A stretch of 64,000 nt of DNA. Origin: Candidatus Thiovulum stygium (lineage in GTDB: Bacteria; Campylobacterota; Campylobacteria; Campylobacterales; Thiovulaceae). Numbering within the stretch: the stretch's first letter is position 1; the number at the start of each line of letters is the position of its first letter. Positions 35,874-45,771 of this stretch are shown in pieces. Location of the stretch: assembly GCA_021582295.1 (NCBI GenBank), contig CP091137.1, positions 638,001 through 702,000 of the forward strand. Direction: 5' to 3'. Made by a program: the position numbers and the translations under genes. The notes beneath the pieces are model-generated. The model was not told where the DNA came from. It made no database searches and saw only the letters and a list, made by a program, of their open reading frames with translations.

Positions 35874-37682
35874 TTGGAAGAAGTTATAGCGATAAAAATT
35901 GGAAGTGCGATAGTTGATCTTCAATCTTCCAGCGGAGAAAGTGGTGAAAATATATATTTTGATAATTCGCCACAATCTCTCGAAGTAATTCGACACTCTA
36001 CTGCTCATCTTATGGCTCAAGCAATACGAGAGTTGTATCCCGATGCCAAATTTTTTGTTGGACCCGTCGTTGAAGAGGGCTTTTATTACGATTTTAAAAC
36101 ATCTGAAAAAATTGGTGAAACTGATTTAAAAAATATCGAAAAACGAATGTTAGAGTTAGCTAAACGAAATTTTTTAATAGATAAATATTTTATTACTCGT
36201 GATGAAGCAATAGAAAAATTTGCTTATGATCATTTAAAATTAGCTGTTTTATCGAAAATTAGTGATTCTAAAGTTTCGATTTATAAACAGGGTAATTTTG
36301 AAGATCTCTGTCGAGGACCTCATCTGCCAAATACTAAATTTTTAAAATTTTTTAAACTTACGAAAATAGCTGGTGCTTATCTCGGCGGTTCAGATAATAA
36401 TGAAATGCTCACTAGAATTTATGGTATTGCTTTTGCAACTCATGAAGCTTTAAAATCTCATTTAACTATGTTGGAAGAAGCAGAAAAACGAGATCATCGC
36501 AAAATAGGTGTCCAAATGGGATTATTTACTTTTAATGATGATGTCGGTGCTGGTCTTCCAATTTGGCTACCAAATGGCGGTAGATTAAGATCAAAACTTG
36601 AAAGTCGTTTATTTAAAGCTCATCGCAAACGAGGTTATCAACCTGTTAGAGGTCCTGAAATTCTCAAAGCTGATATCTGGAAAATAAGCGGTCATTATCA
36701 AAATTACGGCGAAAATATGTATTTTACGAAAATTGATGAACAAGAATATGGCATTAAGCCTATGAATTGTGTCGGTCATATTAAAGTTTATCAAAGCACT
36801 CTTCGAAGTTATCGTGATTTGCCTTTGAAATTTTTTGAATATGGTGTCGTTCATAGACATGAAAAAAGTGGTGTCATGCATGGCTTATTTCGTGTTCGTG
36901 AATTCACTCAAGATGATGCTCATATTTTTTGTCGAACTGATCAAATTAAATCTGAAGTTATTAATGTCTTGAAATTCGTTGATGACATTATGCAAAGTTT
37001 TAATTTTGATTATTCTCTTGAAATTTCTACAAAACCTGAAAAAGCTATCGGTCGTGATGAAGTTTGGGATATTGCAACAACTTCTTTAAAAGAAGCTCTA
37101 AATGAAAATGGTATCGTTTATGGCATCGATGAGGGTGGAGGTGCTTTTTATGGTCCAAAAATTGATATAAAAATTCGCGATTCTATTGGCAGAAAATGGC
37201 AATGTGGAACTATTCAAGTCGATTTTAATCTTCCTGAAAGATTCCAATTAGAATATACAGCTGATGACAATAATAGAATTCAACCTGTTATGATTCATAG
37301 AGCTATTTTAGGTTCTTTTGAACGATTCATCGGAATTTTAACCGAACATTTTGCAGGAGAATTTCCGTTTTTTATTGCTCCAACTCAAGTTGCTATTGTT
37401 CCAATTTCTCCTGAAAAACATATCGATTATGCAAAAGAACTTGAAAAAGATTTAATTGATCTTGATATAGATGTTGAAATTTTTGATCAAAATGAATCGC
37501 TTAACAAACGAATAAGAACAAGTGAAAAAAGTAGAGTTCCAATGATAGTTGTCATCGGTGATAACGAAGTTGCAAACAAAAGAGTTTCTATCAGAGATAG
37601 ACGAACACGAGAAAATTTCGAAGAGAGCAAAGAGCAATTTATAGAAATAATTAAAGCAAAAATGAATGAGGTGCAATTTTGA
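35874..37682 (+). CDS. thrS: Threonyl-tRNA synthetase
   Basis: The 602-residue enzyme has a short TGS region, the editing domain (DNSPQSLEVIRHSTAHLMAQ, GFYYDF, GPHLPNT), the class II core with the zinc site MNCVGHI, motif 2 around YGVVHRHEKSGVMHGL, motif 3 IHRAILGSFERFI and the anticodon-binding domain. TTG start. It shares four bases with infC at its end. A candidate TAAAAT -10 lies at about 35830. A GATGAGGT copy is read as Pro-His-Leu in GPHLP. Confidence 0.98.
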   Translation: MEEVIAIKIGSAIVDLQSSSGESGENIYFDNSPQSLEVIRHSTAHLMAQAIRELYPDAKFFVGPVVEEGFYYDFKTSEKIGETDLKNIEKRMLELAKRNFLIDKYFITRDEAIEKFAYDHLKLAVLSKISDSKVSIYKQGNFEDLCRGPHLPNTKFLKFFKLTKIAGAYLGGSDNNEMLTRIYGIAFATHEALKSHLTMLEEAEKRDHRKIGVQMGLFTFNDDVGAGLPIWLPNGGRLRSKLESRLFKAHRKRGYQPVRGPEILKADIWKISGHYQNYGENMYFTKIDEQEYGIKPMNCVGHIKVYQSTLRSYRDLPLKFFEYGVVHRHEKSGVMHGLFRVREFTQDDAHIFCRTDQIKSEVINVLKFVDDIMQSFNFDYSLEISTKPEKAIGRDEVWDIATTSLKEALNENGIVYGIDEGGGAFYGPKIDIKIRDSIGRKWQCGTIQVDFNLPERFQLEYTADDNNRIQPVMIHRAILGSFERFIGILTEHFAGEFPFFIAPTQVAIVPISPEKHIDYAKELEKDLIDLDIDVEIFDQNESLNKRIRTSEKSRVPMIVVIGDNEVANKRVSIRDRRTRENFEESKEQFIEIIKAKMNEVQF

Positions 37683-38227
37683 TAAAAGGCAAAGAAGGCA
37701 AAGAACGAGACAATAATCTTCCTCCAATGAATGAAGAAATAAATTTTCCTGAAGTAAGATGTGTCGGTGATGATGGCAAACAATATGGTGTTATTTCAAT
37801 AACTGAAGCTTTAAAATTAGCTAGTGAAAATAATTTAGATCTAGTTTTAATCGCTGAAACTGGTATTCCACCTGTTGTTAAATTAATGAATTACAGTAAA
37901 TTTAAATATCAAGAAGAAAAACGAAAAAAAGAGGCTAAGAAAAACCAAAAAAGTATCGTAATCAAAGAGTTGAAATTAACTGTGAAAATTGCTGAAAATG
38001 ATATTGCTTTTAAAGTTAAACATGCTCAAGAATTTCTTGAAAAAGGTTTTCATGTAAGATTTAAAGTCTTTTTAAAAGGTCGCGAAATCGGTAATCCTGA
38101 TGGTGGCAAAGATGTTCTTTTAAATGTTTGGGAAAGACTTAAAAATGATGGAATTATGGAAAAAGCTCCATATTTAGAAAGTCGTTTTTATACTATGATA
38201 GTTATTCCAAATAACAATAAGAAATAA
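37679..38227 (+). CDS. infC: Translation initiation factor IF-3
   Basis: The 182-residue product has IF-3 N-domain features (RCVGDDGKQYGVISITEAL, PPVVKLMNYSKFKYQ) and the C-domain (KELKLTVKIAENDIAFK, RVRFKVFLKGRE-like text). It starts with TTG in TTGA, overlapping the thrS stop, instead of the AUU that autoregulates infC in many bacteria. The rpmI-rplT pair that usually follows is absent and argS comes next. Confidence 0.97.
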   Translation: MIKGKEGKERDNNLPPMNEEINFPEVRCVGDDGKQYGVISITEALKLASENNLDLVLIAETGIPPVVKLMNYSKFKYQEEKRKKEAKKNQKSIVIKELKLTVKIAENDIAFKVKHAQEFLEKGFHVRFKVFLKGREIGNPDGGKDVLLNVWERLKNDGIMEKAPYLESRFYTMIVIPNNNKK

Positions 38228-38250
38228 TTTAATTTATAGTTATTGAAAAT

Positions 38251-39849
38251 ATGCGAAACAGTGTAAAAAAATATCTTTCAGAAAAATTTAATCGTGATGT
38301 CGTCATTGAGATTCCAAAAGAGAGAAGTTTCGGACATTTTGCAACTCCAATTGCTTTTTCACTAGCTAAAGAGCTTAAAAAATCTCCAATCATAATTGCC
38401 GAAAATTTAGTTAAAGAATTTGTAAATCATAGTTTTTTTGCTAAAGTTGAAGCTTTAAAAGGCTATTTAAATTTTACTCTTTCATCTGATTTTCTAAGTT
38501 CTCATGCCAATGAATCTCTAATTGCTGGTGAAAATTTTGGTCGCAATAGAGAAAAAACTGAAAAAATTTTATTGGAATTTGTCAGTGCAAATCCAACTGG
38601 ACCTTTACATATCGGACATGCTCGAGGCGCAATTTATGGTGATACTCTTTTAAAAATTGGTCGTCATCTTGGCTATAAAATAGATTCTGAATATTATATA
38701 AATGATGCTGGTCGGCAAATAAATTTACTCGGACTTTCGATTTTTGTAATCGGTAATATTGAAGTTTTAGGTCGTGAAATGAAACTTCCTGAAGAATTTT
38801 ATCGTGGAGATTATATTATCGATTTGGCTCGTGAAGCTCTATTGAAATTTGGCGAATCTATTTTTAATGATTTAAATCATGATGAAAATATTTCAAAATT
38901 ATCTCATTGGGGTAAAGATGAAATGTTGATCGTAATTAAAAATAATTTAAAAGCTGTTGATATAGAATTTGATAAATATATTTCTGAAGCAGAATTATAT
39001 TCTGATTGGAATAGATCGTTAGAAAAATTAAAAAATAATAATGGAGTCTATGAAGTTAATGGAAAATTATTATTAAAATCTACAAATGGCGGTGATGATC
39101 ATGATAGAGTTATTGTTCGAGAAAATGGAATTCCAACTTATTTAGCTGGAGATATTATATATCATAATTTTAAATTTGAACGAGATTATAATAAATATAT
39201 AAATATTTGGGGTGCTGATCATCACGGATATATTTCTCGAGTTAAATCTGCAATCGATTTTTTAGGTTACGACTCATCAAAACTTGAAGTTTTATTAACT
39301 CAAATGGTTTCGATTTTAAAAGATGGTCAGCCATATAAAATGAGCAAACGACGAGGCAATTTTGTTTTAATGAATGATGTTGTTGATGAGGTTGGAAGCG
39401 ATCCGCTACGATTTATTTTTGCATCTAAAACTCCTGATACTTCTTTGCAATTTGATCTAAATGATTTAATGGTTGAAGATAGTTCGAATCCTGTTTATTA
39501 TATAAATTATGCCCATGCTCGAATAGATAGCTTAATTAATAAAAGTAGTTTTTCTAAAAGTGAAATTAGACAAGCCAATTTAAATAATATTTCTGATGAG
39601 AATCGAGATTTATTATTTCAAGCTTTAAGATTACCTGAAATTTTAGAAGACTCTTTTAATAGTCGTCAAACTCAAAAATTAGCTGATTATTTAAAAAATT
39701 TAGCATCAAATTATCACAGTTTTTATAATAGTTCTATAATAATTGGTTCAAATTATGAAAAAGAGCTTTTAAAATTGTCTCTCGTTGTAGCAAATACAAT
39801 TAGAGTTGGTCTAAAAATTTTAGGTATTGAAGCCAAATATCGAATGTAA
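38251..39849 (+). CDS. argS: Arginyl-tRNA synthetase
   Basis: The 532-residue class I enzyme has the N-terminal additional domain, the HIGH motif in SANPTGPLHIGHARG (about residue 120), the KMSKS-equivalent in YKMSKRRGNF (about 365) and the DALR anticodon domain ending KILGIEAKYRM. Length is normal. It follows infC by 23 bases and is closed by a strong terminator. VDEVGSD is encoded by a GATGAGGT copy. Confidence 0.98.
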   Translation: MRNSVKKYLSEKFNRDVVIEIPKERSFGHFATPIAFSLAKELKKSPIIIAENLVKEFVNHSFFAKVEALKGYLNFTLSSDFLSSHANESLIAGENFGRNREKTEKILLEFVSANPTGPLHIGHARGAIYGDTLLKIGRHLGYKIDSEYYINDAGRQINLLGLSIFVIGNIEVLGREMKLPEEFYRGDYIIDLAREALLKFGESIFNDLNHDENISKLSHWGKDEMLIVIKNNLKAVDIEFDKYISEAELYSDWNRSLEKLKNNNGVYEVNGKLLLKSTNGGDDHDRVIVRENGIPTYLAGDIIYHNFKFERDYNKYINIWGADHHGYISRVKSAIDFLGYDSSKLEVLLTQMVSILKDGQPYKMSKRRGNFVLMNDVVDEVGSDPLRFIFASKTPDTSLQFDLNDLMVEDSSNPVYYINYAHARIDSLINKSSFSKSEIRQANLNNISDENRDLLFQALRLPEILEDSFNSRQTQKLADYLKNLASNYHSFYNSSIIIGSNYEKELLKLSLVVANTIRVGLKILGIEAKYRM

Positions 39850-39860
39850 CTTTTAGTTTT

Positions 39861-39889
39861 GAGCGGAGTGTTGAATTCCGCTCTCTTTT
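39861..39889 (+). terminator. Rho-independent terminator after argS
   Basis: GAGCGGA (39861-39867) and TCCGCTC (39877-39883) form a 7-bp GC-rich stem with a 9-base loop, followed by TCTTTT. It ends the thrS-infC-argS unit. Confidence 0.8.
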
Positions 39890-39928
39890 CGCAAAATATA
39901 TCTTTTAATTTTTATAGGAAATTAAAAA

Positions 39929-40726
39929 TTGTTAAAAAAATCTACAAAATTTATAACTGCACTGCTTTTAATAACAAATGGTTTATATTCTGATAATTTA
40001 GATACTATTAATCCAATTAATAGCAATTTTCAGATTAATACGATTATTAAAAAAAATATAAAAACAAAAGAGGTCTCATTTATAGATGAGATAAAACAAT
40101 ACTCATTAAAAGTTGAATATCCAGTAACAACTGGTTTTAATAAAATAGATAAATATATCAATGGTTTTATCAGAAATTCGTTTTTTCCTGAAAATAACGA
40201 AACAAATTTAGATATGCAGACTCTTTTTCAAAAAGAGGGCAAAAACATAACTAAAGATTTAGAAAAATGCGAAGAATATAGTTGTACAAATGAATATGAA
40301 GTATCAATAAATATAATTTATCAAGATGAAATTTTTACACAACTTTCATTTTTTGATTACTCTTTTACGGGTGGAGCTCACGGAAATAGTTATGTAAAAT
40401 ATATTTTATTTGATAACTTAACTGGTCAAATTATAAATTTAGATGATATTTTTGTGCCAAATTGGAGAGATAAATTAACTTCAATTGCAGAAATAGAATT
40501 TAAAGCTGATTTAAATATTTCATCATTAGAAGAATTTTGGTTTGAAGATGGTTTTAAACTTAATGACAATTTTTTAATTTCAGCAACAGAATTAAGTTTT
40601 ACTTATAATCCATATGAAATAATCTCATATGCTTTTGGAATGATTCATTTTTCAATTCCATTTAATAAAATTATATTTTTAGTTAAGAAAGATTCTCTAT
40701 TTGCCAAATGGTTATCGAAACCATAA
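39929..40726 (+). CDS. Exported DUF3298 (RsiV/PdaC-like) protein
   Basis: The 265-residue product has a signal peptide ending LITNGLYSD, a DUF4163-like N-half with two Cys (KCEEYSCTN) and a DUF3298 C-half with SFTGGAHGNSYV and FTYNPYEIISYAFG, the family's marks. In other bacteria this fold occurs in lysozyme-binding RsiV and peptidoglycan deacetylase partners. Here it is a stand-alone periplasmic protein of unknown role. TTG start after TAGGAAATT. Confidence 0.75.
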   Translation: MLKKSTKFITALLLITNGLYSDNLDTINPINSNFQINTIIKKNIKTKEVSFIDEIKQYSLKVEYPVTTGFNKIDKYINGFIRNSFFPENNETNLDMQTLFQKEGKNITKDLEKCEEYSCTNEYEVSINIIYQDEIFTQLSFFDYSFTGGAHGNSYVKYILFDNLTGQIINLDDIFVPNWRDKLTSIAEIEFKADLNISSLEEFWFEDGFKLNDNFLISATELSFTYNPYEIISYAFGMIHFSIPFNKIIFLVKKDSLFAKWLSKP

Positions 40727-40774
40727 TATTTTAAAATAAATAAAGATATATTTGATAATATATTCAGTTACTGT

Positions 40775-40780
40775 TATAAT
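40775..40780 (+). promoter_or_regulatory. Extended -10 promoter of nusA
   Basis: TGTTATAAT (40772-40780) is an extended -10 box, 33 bases before the nusA ATG. Confidence 0.6.
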
Positions 40781-40812
40781 TCCCTATTCTTATTTTTACA
40801 AGGTTTAATTAT

Positions 40813-41964
40813 ATGGAAGATTTAAATAGCATTATTAATGCTCTCTCAAAAGAGACAAATATTGACAAAGAGAGAGTAGAAAAGGCAATCAGAATTGCTG
40901 TTATTCAAACAGCGAAAAAAATTTTACACACAACTGCAACGAAATTTAAGGGTAGATTTGAAGTTGATTTAGTATCAAAACAACCAGCAGTTTATGAAGT
41001 TTTTGAAATAGTTCCAGACTCTAAACAAATGCATACAGAGGGTTATATTTATCTAAAAAATGCCGTTGAGAAAAGCAAACGACGAGATTTGAGAATAGGC
41101 GATAAAGTTGAATTTAGATATGAATTAAATAGTTTTGGTAGAAATGGAGCTGAATTATTATCAATAAATATCGAAAATGCAATTAGAGAAGTTAAAGGTG
41201 TTTCGTTATATTTTAATTATAAAAGCAAAATCGGAGAAAAACTTACTGCAAAAGTTGTTCATATTGCCGAAGATGGTTCTACAATTTTAGATATAAATGA
41301 TGAACATATAAAAGCTATTATTCGTCCAAGAGATAAAATAGGTGAAGAAGTATATAAAATCGGTGATTGGATTTCTGCTATTATAAAATATGTAGCTATC
41401 GATGAAGATGACCGTGGAACAATTACTATTGAATTATCTCGAACAAGTCCAAAATATCTTGAAACACTTTTACATTTAGCAATTCCAGAAATAAAAGATG
41501 GCATAGTTACTATTCATAATATTGCAAGAATTCCTGGCAAAAAAGCAAAAGTTTCTGTTAGTAGCAATAATCCAAAAATTGATCCAGTTTCTGCTGTTAT
41601 TGGAGCAAAAGGAACAAGAATTACATCTATTTCTGCTGAAGTAAATAATGAAATTATCGATTGTATAAGTTGGAATAATATTCCTGAAGTTTATATTAAA
41701 AATAGTTTATCTCCTGCAACTATTGATTCTATAAAAATAGTAGAAGAATTAGATAATGAAAAGAAACCTATTAATGTGGCATATGTCGTAATTCCTGCAA
41801 CTGAAAGAGGAAAAGCTATTGGTAAAAGTGGTATGAATCTTAAACTTGCAAAAATGATAACAGGATATGAAATTAGATTACTTGATCAAAATGAAGAACA
41901 AAAAACTGAAACAGAAAAAAAATATTCTGCTGAACAGATATTAGGAAGTTTATTTAAAAATTAG
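40813..41964 (+). CDS. nusA: Transcription termination/antitermination factor NusA
   Basis: The 383-residue protein has the NusA N-domain (KERVEKAIRIAVIQTAKK), an S1 domain (GEKLTAKVVHIAEDGSTI), then two KH domains with DPVSAVIGAKGTRI and RGKAIGKSGMNLKLAKMI in order. It lacks the acidic C-terminal repeats, as is normal outside the gammaproteobacteria. It binds RNA polymerase and controls pausing. It has its own promoter and terminator and stands alone, without infB or rimP. Confidence 0.96.
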   Translation: MEDLNSIINALSKETNIDKERVEKAIRIAVIQTAKKILHTTATKFKGRFEVDLVSKQPAVYEVFEIVPDSKQMHTEGYIYLKNAVEKSKRRDLRIGDKVEFRYELNSFGRNGAELLSINIENAIREVKGVSLYFNYKSKIGEKLTAKVVHIAEDGSTILDINDEHIKAIIRPRDKIGEEVYKIGDWISAIIKYVAIDEDDRGTITIELSRTSPKYLETLLHLAIPEIKDGIVTIHNIARIPGKKAKVSVSSNNPKIDPVSAVIGAKGTRITSISAEVNNEIIDCISWNNIPEVYIKNSLSPATIDSIKIVEELDNEKKPINVAYVVIPATERGKAIGKSGMNLKLAKMITGYEIRLLDQNEEQKTETEKKYSAEQILGSLFKN

Positions 41965-41999
41965 ATAAAACATTAATATTTTATATTTTTACAATTATG

Positions 42000-42023
42000 A
42001 GAGAAGATAAAGTCTTCTCTTTT
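42000..42023 (+). terminator. Rho-independent terminator after nusA
   Basis: AGAGAAGA (42000-42007) and TCTTCTCT (42013-42020) form a perfect 8-bp stem with a TAAAG loop, followed by TTT. Confidence 0.75.
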
Positions 42024-42077
42024 AACTTATAAAATCTTCAAATTAAAATTAAAATTTCACCTTTCGAGAAACAAATC

Positions 42078-42830
42078 ATGAAAAAAATTTCATTTTTACT
42101 TTTTAGCTCAATAATTATATATCTTTTTTGGTATATAATTGGTAATTTATATATCTTAAAAGATAATTCAAATTCATTTACAAAACTTCAATGTGTTTCA
42201 TATGCTCCTTTTCAAAAAAATGATTCTCCATTGAACCCAAATTTTATTATTTCTGAAAATTCAGTTCGAAAAGATTTAGAATTACTTTCTAAATATACAA
42301 ATTTCAGGAAATATTTCTAATTTTTCAAATTATAATATTTTGGCAATTTTATCAATAAGCTTATTTATTGTTTTTTCGTTTTTATTAAAAAATCGTGAAA
42401 TTCAAAATAATCAACTATTTAAGTTTTATTTTATAAATTCTATTTTTGCAATTTTATATATTTTTCAAATGGAACAAAAAATATATCTTTAAAAGATATT
42501 AAAACCGAATTAATATATATAACTTTATTATTTATTATTTTTTCGTTATTCAAATTTGCTTTTTCTCAAAAATGCGATTCAGAACTCTTTTTAAATAAAA
42601 TAATGTTTTGCAATCTTAAAGATTATATAGGATTTTTAATATATTTTGGCATCTTTGGATATTTTGCTCTTGTTTTATCTATATTATCTAGCTTCTTTAA
42701 AAACATTTTTTTAATAAATTTAGCTATATTTAGCTCTGTTTTTGCAATTATTATGTTTAATTCATCTTTTGGTTCAATCGCATTTATATTAGCTCTCATA
42801 AATTTATATAAATCCAATTTATCAAAATAG
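42078..42830 (+). pseudogene. Remnant of GH17-type beta-glucanase/glucan synthase membrane protein
   Basis: The first 75 codons give a membrane helix and then LQCVSYAPFQKNDSPLNP and RKDLELLSKYTN, the start of GH17-type proteins annotated as exo-beta-1,3-glucanase or beta-(1-6) glucan synthase. The frame then jumps near 42300 straight to hydrophobic membrane segments (NILAILSISLFIVFSF), with a further one-base shift near 42465-42481, ending at 42830. The whole catalytic centre is missing, which homopolymer errors cannot explain, so this is a true deletion relic. It sits between nusA and yajC. Confidence 0.7.
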
Positions 42831-42989
42831 ATAAATTTTGTATCTTTCGTTGAAACAAAGATTGAAATTGACTTTATACATGTTACTTTGATATATTTTC
42901 GCGAACCCACAGATTAACGGGAGTCTAAATTTAAATTTTTATAATTTTGACTCTCTATACATCAAATTTTTATTCTCAAAGGAGTCTTT

Positions 42990-43256
42990 ATGTCTGGGGA
43001 TTTTATAGCATCTTTTTTACCGCTCGTCGTGTTATTCGCGATTTTTTACTTTTTGGTTATTCGACCACAACAACAACAAGTTAAAAAACATCAAGAGATG
43101 ATTAATAATCTTGCAAAAGGCGATAAAATCGTTACTGCTGGTGGCTTAATGGCTGAAGTTGTCAAAGTCGAAGAGAAATTCTTCAAAGTTAAATTAGCTG
43201 AAGGTGTCGAAGTTCGACTTGACCGAGATTCAGTTATGAAAAAAGATGAAGCTTAA
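42990..43256 (+). CDS. yajC: Preprotein translocase accessory subunit YajC
   Basis: The 88-residue protein has one N-terminal membrane helix, then VIRPQQQQVKKHQEMI and GDKIVTAGGLMAEVVKVE, the standard YajC pattern. It works with SecDF at the Sec translocon. An AAAGGAGTC ribosome site precedes the ATG. It overlaps secD by 11 bases in the usual yajC-secD-secF order. Confidence 0.97.
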   Translation: MSGDFIASFLPLVVLFAIFYFLVIRPQQQQVKKHQEMINNLAKGDKIVTAGGLMAEVVKVEEKFFKVKLAEGVEVRLDRDSVMKKDEA

Positions 43257-44801
43257 TTTTCGTTTAGTTATTTTCGGAATTGCAACGATCCTTGGGATCG
43301 TTCTTTCAATTCCTTCGTTTTTTCAAACTGATTGGGGTAAAAAAATAAATTTAGGGCTTGATCTTCAAGGTGGTTTATATATGTTACTCGGTGTCGATGT
43401 CGATAAAGCTCTTGAAGGTCGAATTAGATCTATAGCAACTGATCTTAACTATTTTTCAGAAAAAATGATGTAATCATAGATTCTCTTGTTATCAGTAAAG
43501 AAGATTTAACATTTTCATTTTTGGATAAAGATGATCGAGAAAAAATTGAGAAACATCTTCGAAAGATAGAATTTAGTAGTTTTATTCAAGATGGCGATAC
43601 TTTTCATGTTAAATTAACTGAAGAGGGTAAATTAACTCTCAAAACTCAAGCTGTTGAACAAGCTGTTGAAACAATTAGAAATCGTCTTGACCAATTTGGA
43701 CTTTCTGAACCAACTGTTGCAAAAAGCGGTGAAGATAAAATCTTAGTTGAATTACCGGGAGTTAAAAATCAGGCTGATGAACAACGAGCAAGAGATTTAA
43801 TTGCTAAATCGGCTCAACTTTTTTTGATGGCTGTTGATGAGGTTCATCAACAAAAAGTATCTGTAACAAGTGAAGTTCAAGCAAAAGCTTGGGGCGATTT
43901 GCTTTTACCAGATGCCGATGACCAAAATATTAAATATCTTGTTCGCGAAATTCCAATTCTTGAAGGTTCAAGATTAACTGGTGCAAATGTCGGGTTTAAC
44001 GATATGCAACAACCAGTTATCTCATTTCAACTTGATTCAATTGGTGCTGAAATTTTCGGTAATTTTACTGGTAAAAATGTTGGAAATCATCTCGCTATTG
44101 TATTAGATGGTCGAGTTTTTTCAGCTCCAGTTATAAATGAACGAATTGGTGGTGGAAGTGGTCAAATTTCTGGAAATTTTCAACTTAGTGAAGCTCAAGA
44201 TTTAGCAATTGCTTTAAGAAGTGGAGCTTTACTTGCACCTGTCAATCTTCTTGAAAAAAGAAGTATCGGTCCTTCTCTTGGAGCAGATTCTATCAAACAT
44301 GCTTTAATTGCACTTATAAGCGGATTTATAATAGTTGTTATTTTTATGAACTTTTATTATGGTCGAGCTGGAACAATTTCAAATATTGCTTTAATTTCAA
44401 ATACATTTATAATATTAACAGTAATGTCTATATTTGGAGCTACTTTAACACTTCCTGGAATGGCTGGAATTGTTTTAACAATTGGTATGGCAGTTGATGC
44501 AAATGTAATTATAAACGAACGAATTCGCGAACTTTTACAAGAAGGCAAAACTCTTACGAAAGCAATCGAGGATGGTTACGAAAGAGCAATGACAGCAATT
44601 ATTGACTCAAATTTCACAACTATCATTGCGGCCGTCGTTTTATATGTTTATGGTAATGGACCTATAAAAGGTTTCGCTATAACATTAACAGTAGGTATTT
44701 TAGCTTCAATGCTAACAGCAATTCTTGGAACTCGAGGCTTTTATGAAGCTATATTGCATAATATAAAAGATGGCAAAAAATATTTCGGTTTAAAGGGTTG
44801 A
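43246..44801 (+). CDS. secD: Protein translocase subunit SecD, frameshifted
   Basis: The first frame (43246-43473) gives the N-terminal helix and LGLDLQGGLYMLLGVD, then stops just after NYFSEK. The second (43521-44801) has the P1 domain (AVETIRNRLDQFGLSEPTV), GQISGNF, and the five C-terminal helices (IGMAVDANVIINERIREL). One more A in the A6 run at 43460-43465 joins them as SEKNDVIIDSLVISKEDL, about 518 residues, normal for SecD. SecD uses the proton force to complete export. The gene is near-essential, so the break is unlikely to be a genuine loss. Confidence 0.95.
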
Positions 44802-44802
44802 A

Positions 44803-45771
44803 ATGGAACTTATAGGTAAATTAAAAATTTATAGATTTATGGCAAAAAGCAAACTTTTTGCTTCTATTTCTCTACTTTTAATAATTAGTTCAATATATTT
44901 ATTAGCTACTAAAGGTCTTAATTTTGGTATCGATTTTGTTGGTGGAACTATTATTCAGATTAAATATGTCGGTGAAGCTCCAATTAATAAAATTAGAGAC
45001 CTCATCGAAACTAATGAAATTCTAGCTGGTGGTTCTGTTACTGAATTTGGCTCTTCTGATGAGGTTGTAATTAGAATTAGAAATTCTGTTTCTGATTTAA
45101 AAAATGATTTAGGCGATACTGTTAGAGAGACTCTAAAAAATAGTGGCGAATTTGAAATTCGTCGAGTCGATATGGTCGGAGCAAAAGTTGGTAGCGAATT
45201 ACGAGAAAAAGGAATTTCATCTTTACTTCTCGTTTTTATCGGTATTTTAATTTATGTTTCGATTCGTTTTGAGTGGCGATTTGCTCTTGCTTCGATTATT
45301 GCTCTTTTTCACGATTTAATAATAGCTCTTGGCTTTTTATCATTTTTTAGTGTTGAAGTAAATCTTGATGCATTAGCAGCTATGCTTACACTTTTGGGAT
45401 ATTCTATAAATGATACGATAATTGTCTTTGACAGAATTAGAGAAGGTCTTGTAAAATATAAAGGTCTTGCTTTAGCTCCAATTGTTGATGAAGCCGTTTC
45501 ACGAACTATTTCTCGAACAACTTTAACTTCGCTCTTGACTTGGTTCGTTGTAGCTACTTTATTCTTCTTTGGTGGTGAAATTATTTATGGTTTCTCATTT
45601 GTTCTATTTATTGGTATAATAGTTGGAACTTATAGTTCTATATTTATAGCTTCTCCAATTGTTATTTGGTTGAAATTTAGTGTCGAAGGTTATCGAAGAG
45701 CCCTCGCTGAAAAAGAAAAACGAGAAAAAGAACAACAAGAGATGAGAGAAATGTATGGATCTCCATTATAA
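44803..45771 (+). CDS. secF: Protein translocase subunit SecF
   Basis: The 322-residue protein has GLNFGIDFVGGTIIQIKY after the first helix, then VGAKVGSELREKG and the C-terminal helices with TLLGYSINDTIIVFDRIRE and SRTISRTTLTS, the SecF signatures. It starts 1 base after secD and its end overlaps the next gene by 17 bases. It carries two GATGAGGT copies on opposite strands only 59 bases apart (44999 and 45058). Confidence 0.97.
   Translation: MELIGKLKIYRFMAKSKLFASISLLLIISSIYLLATKGLNFGIDFVGGTIIQIKYVGEAPINKIRDLIETNEILAGGSVTEFGSSDEVVIRIRNSVSDLKNDLGDTVRETLKNSGEFEIRRVDMVGAKVGSELREKGISSLLLVFIGILIYVSIRFEWRFALASIIALFHDLIIALGFLSFFSVEVNLDALAAMLTLLGYSINDTIIVFDRIREGLVKYKGLALAPIVDEAVSRTISRTTLTSLLTWFVVATLFFFGGEIIYGFSFVLFIGIIVGTYSSIFIASPIVIWLKFSVEGYRRALAEKEKREKEQQEMREMYGSPL

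Noticed and set aside
44999-45065. GATGAGGT as a Chi or KOPS site
   Set aside because: Those motifs are strongly oriented with replication, and here 16 and 13 copies fall on the two strands. Not fully excluded without the whole genome.
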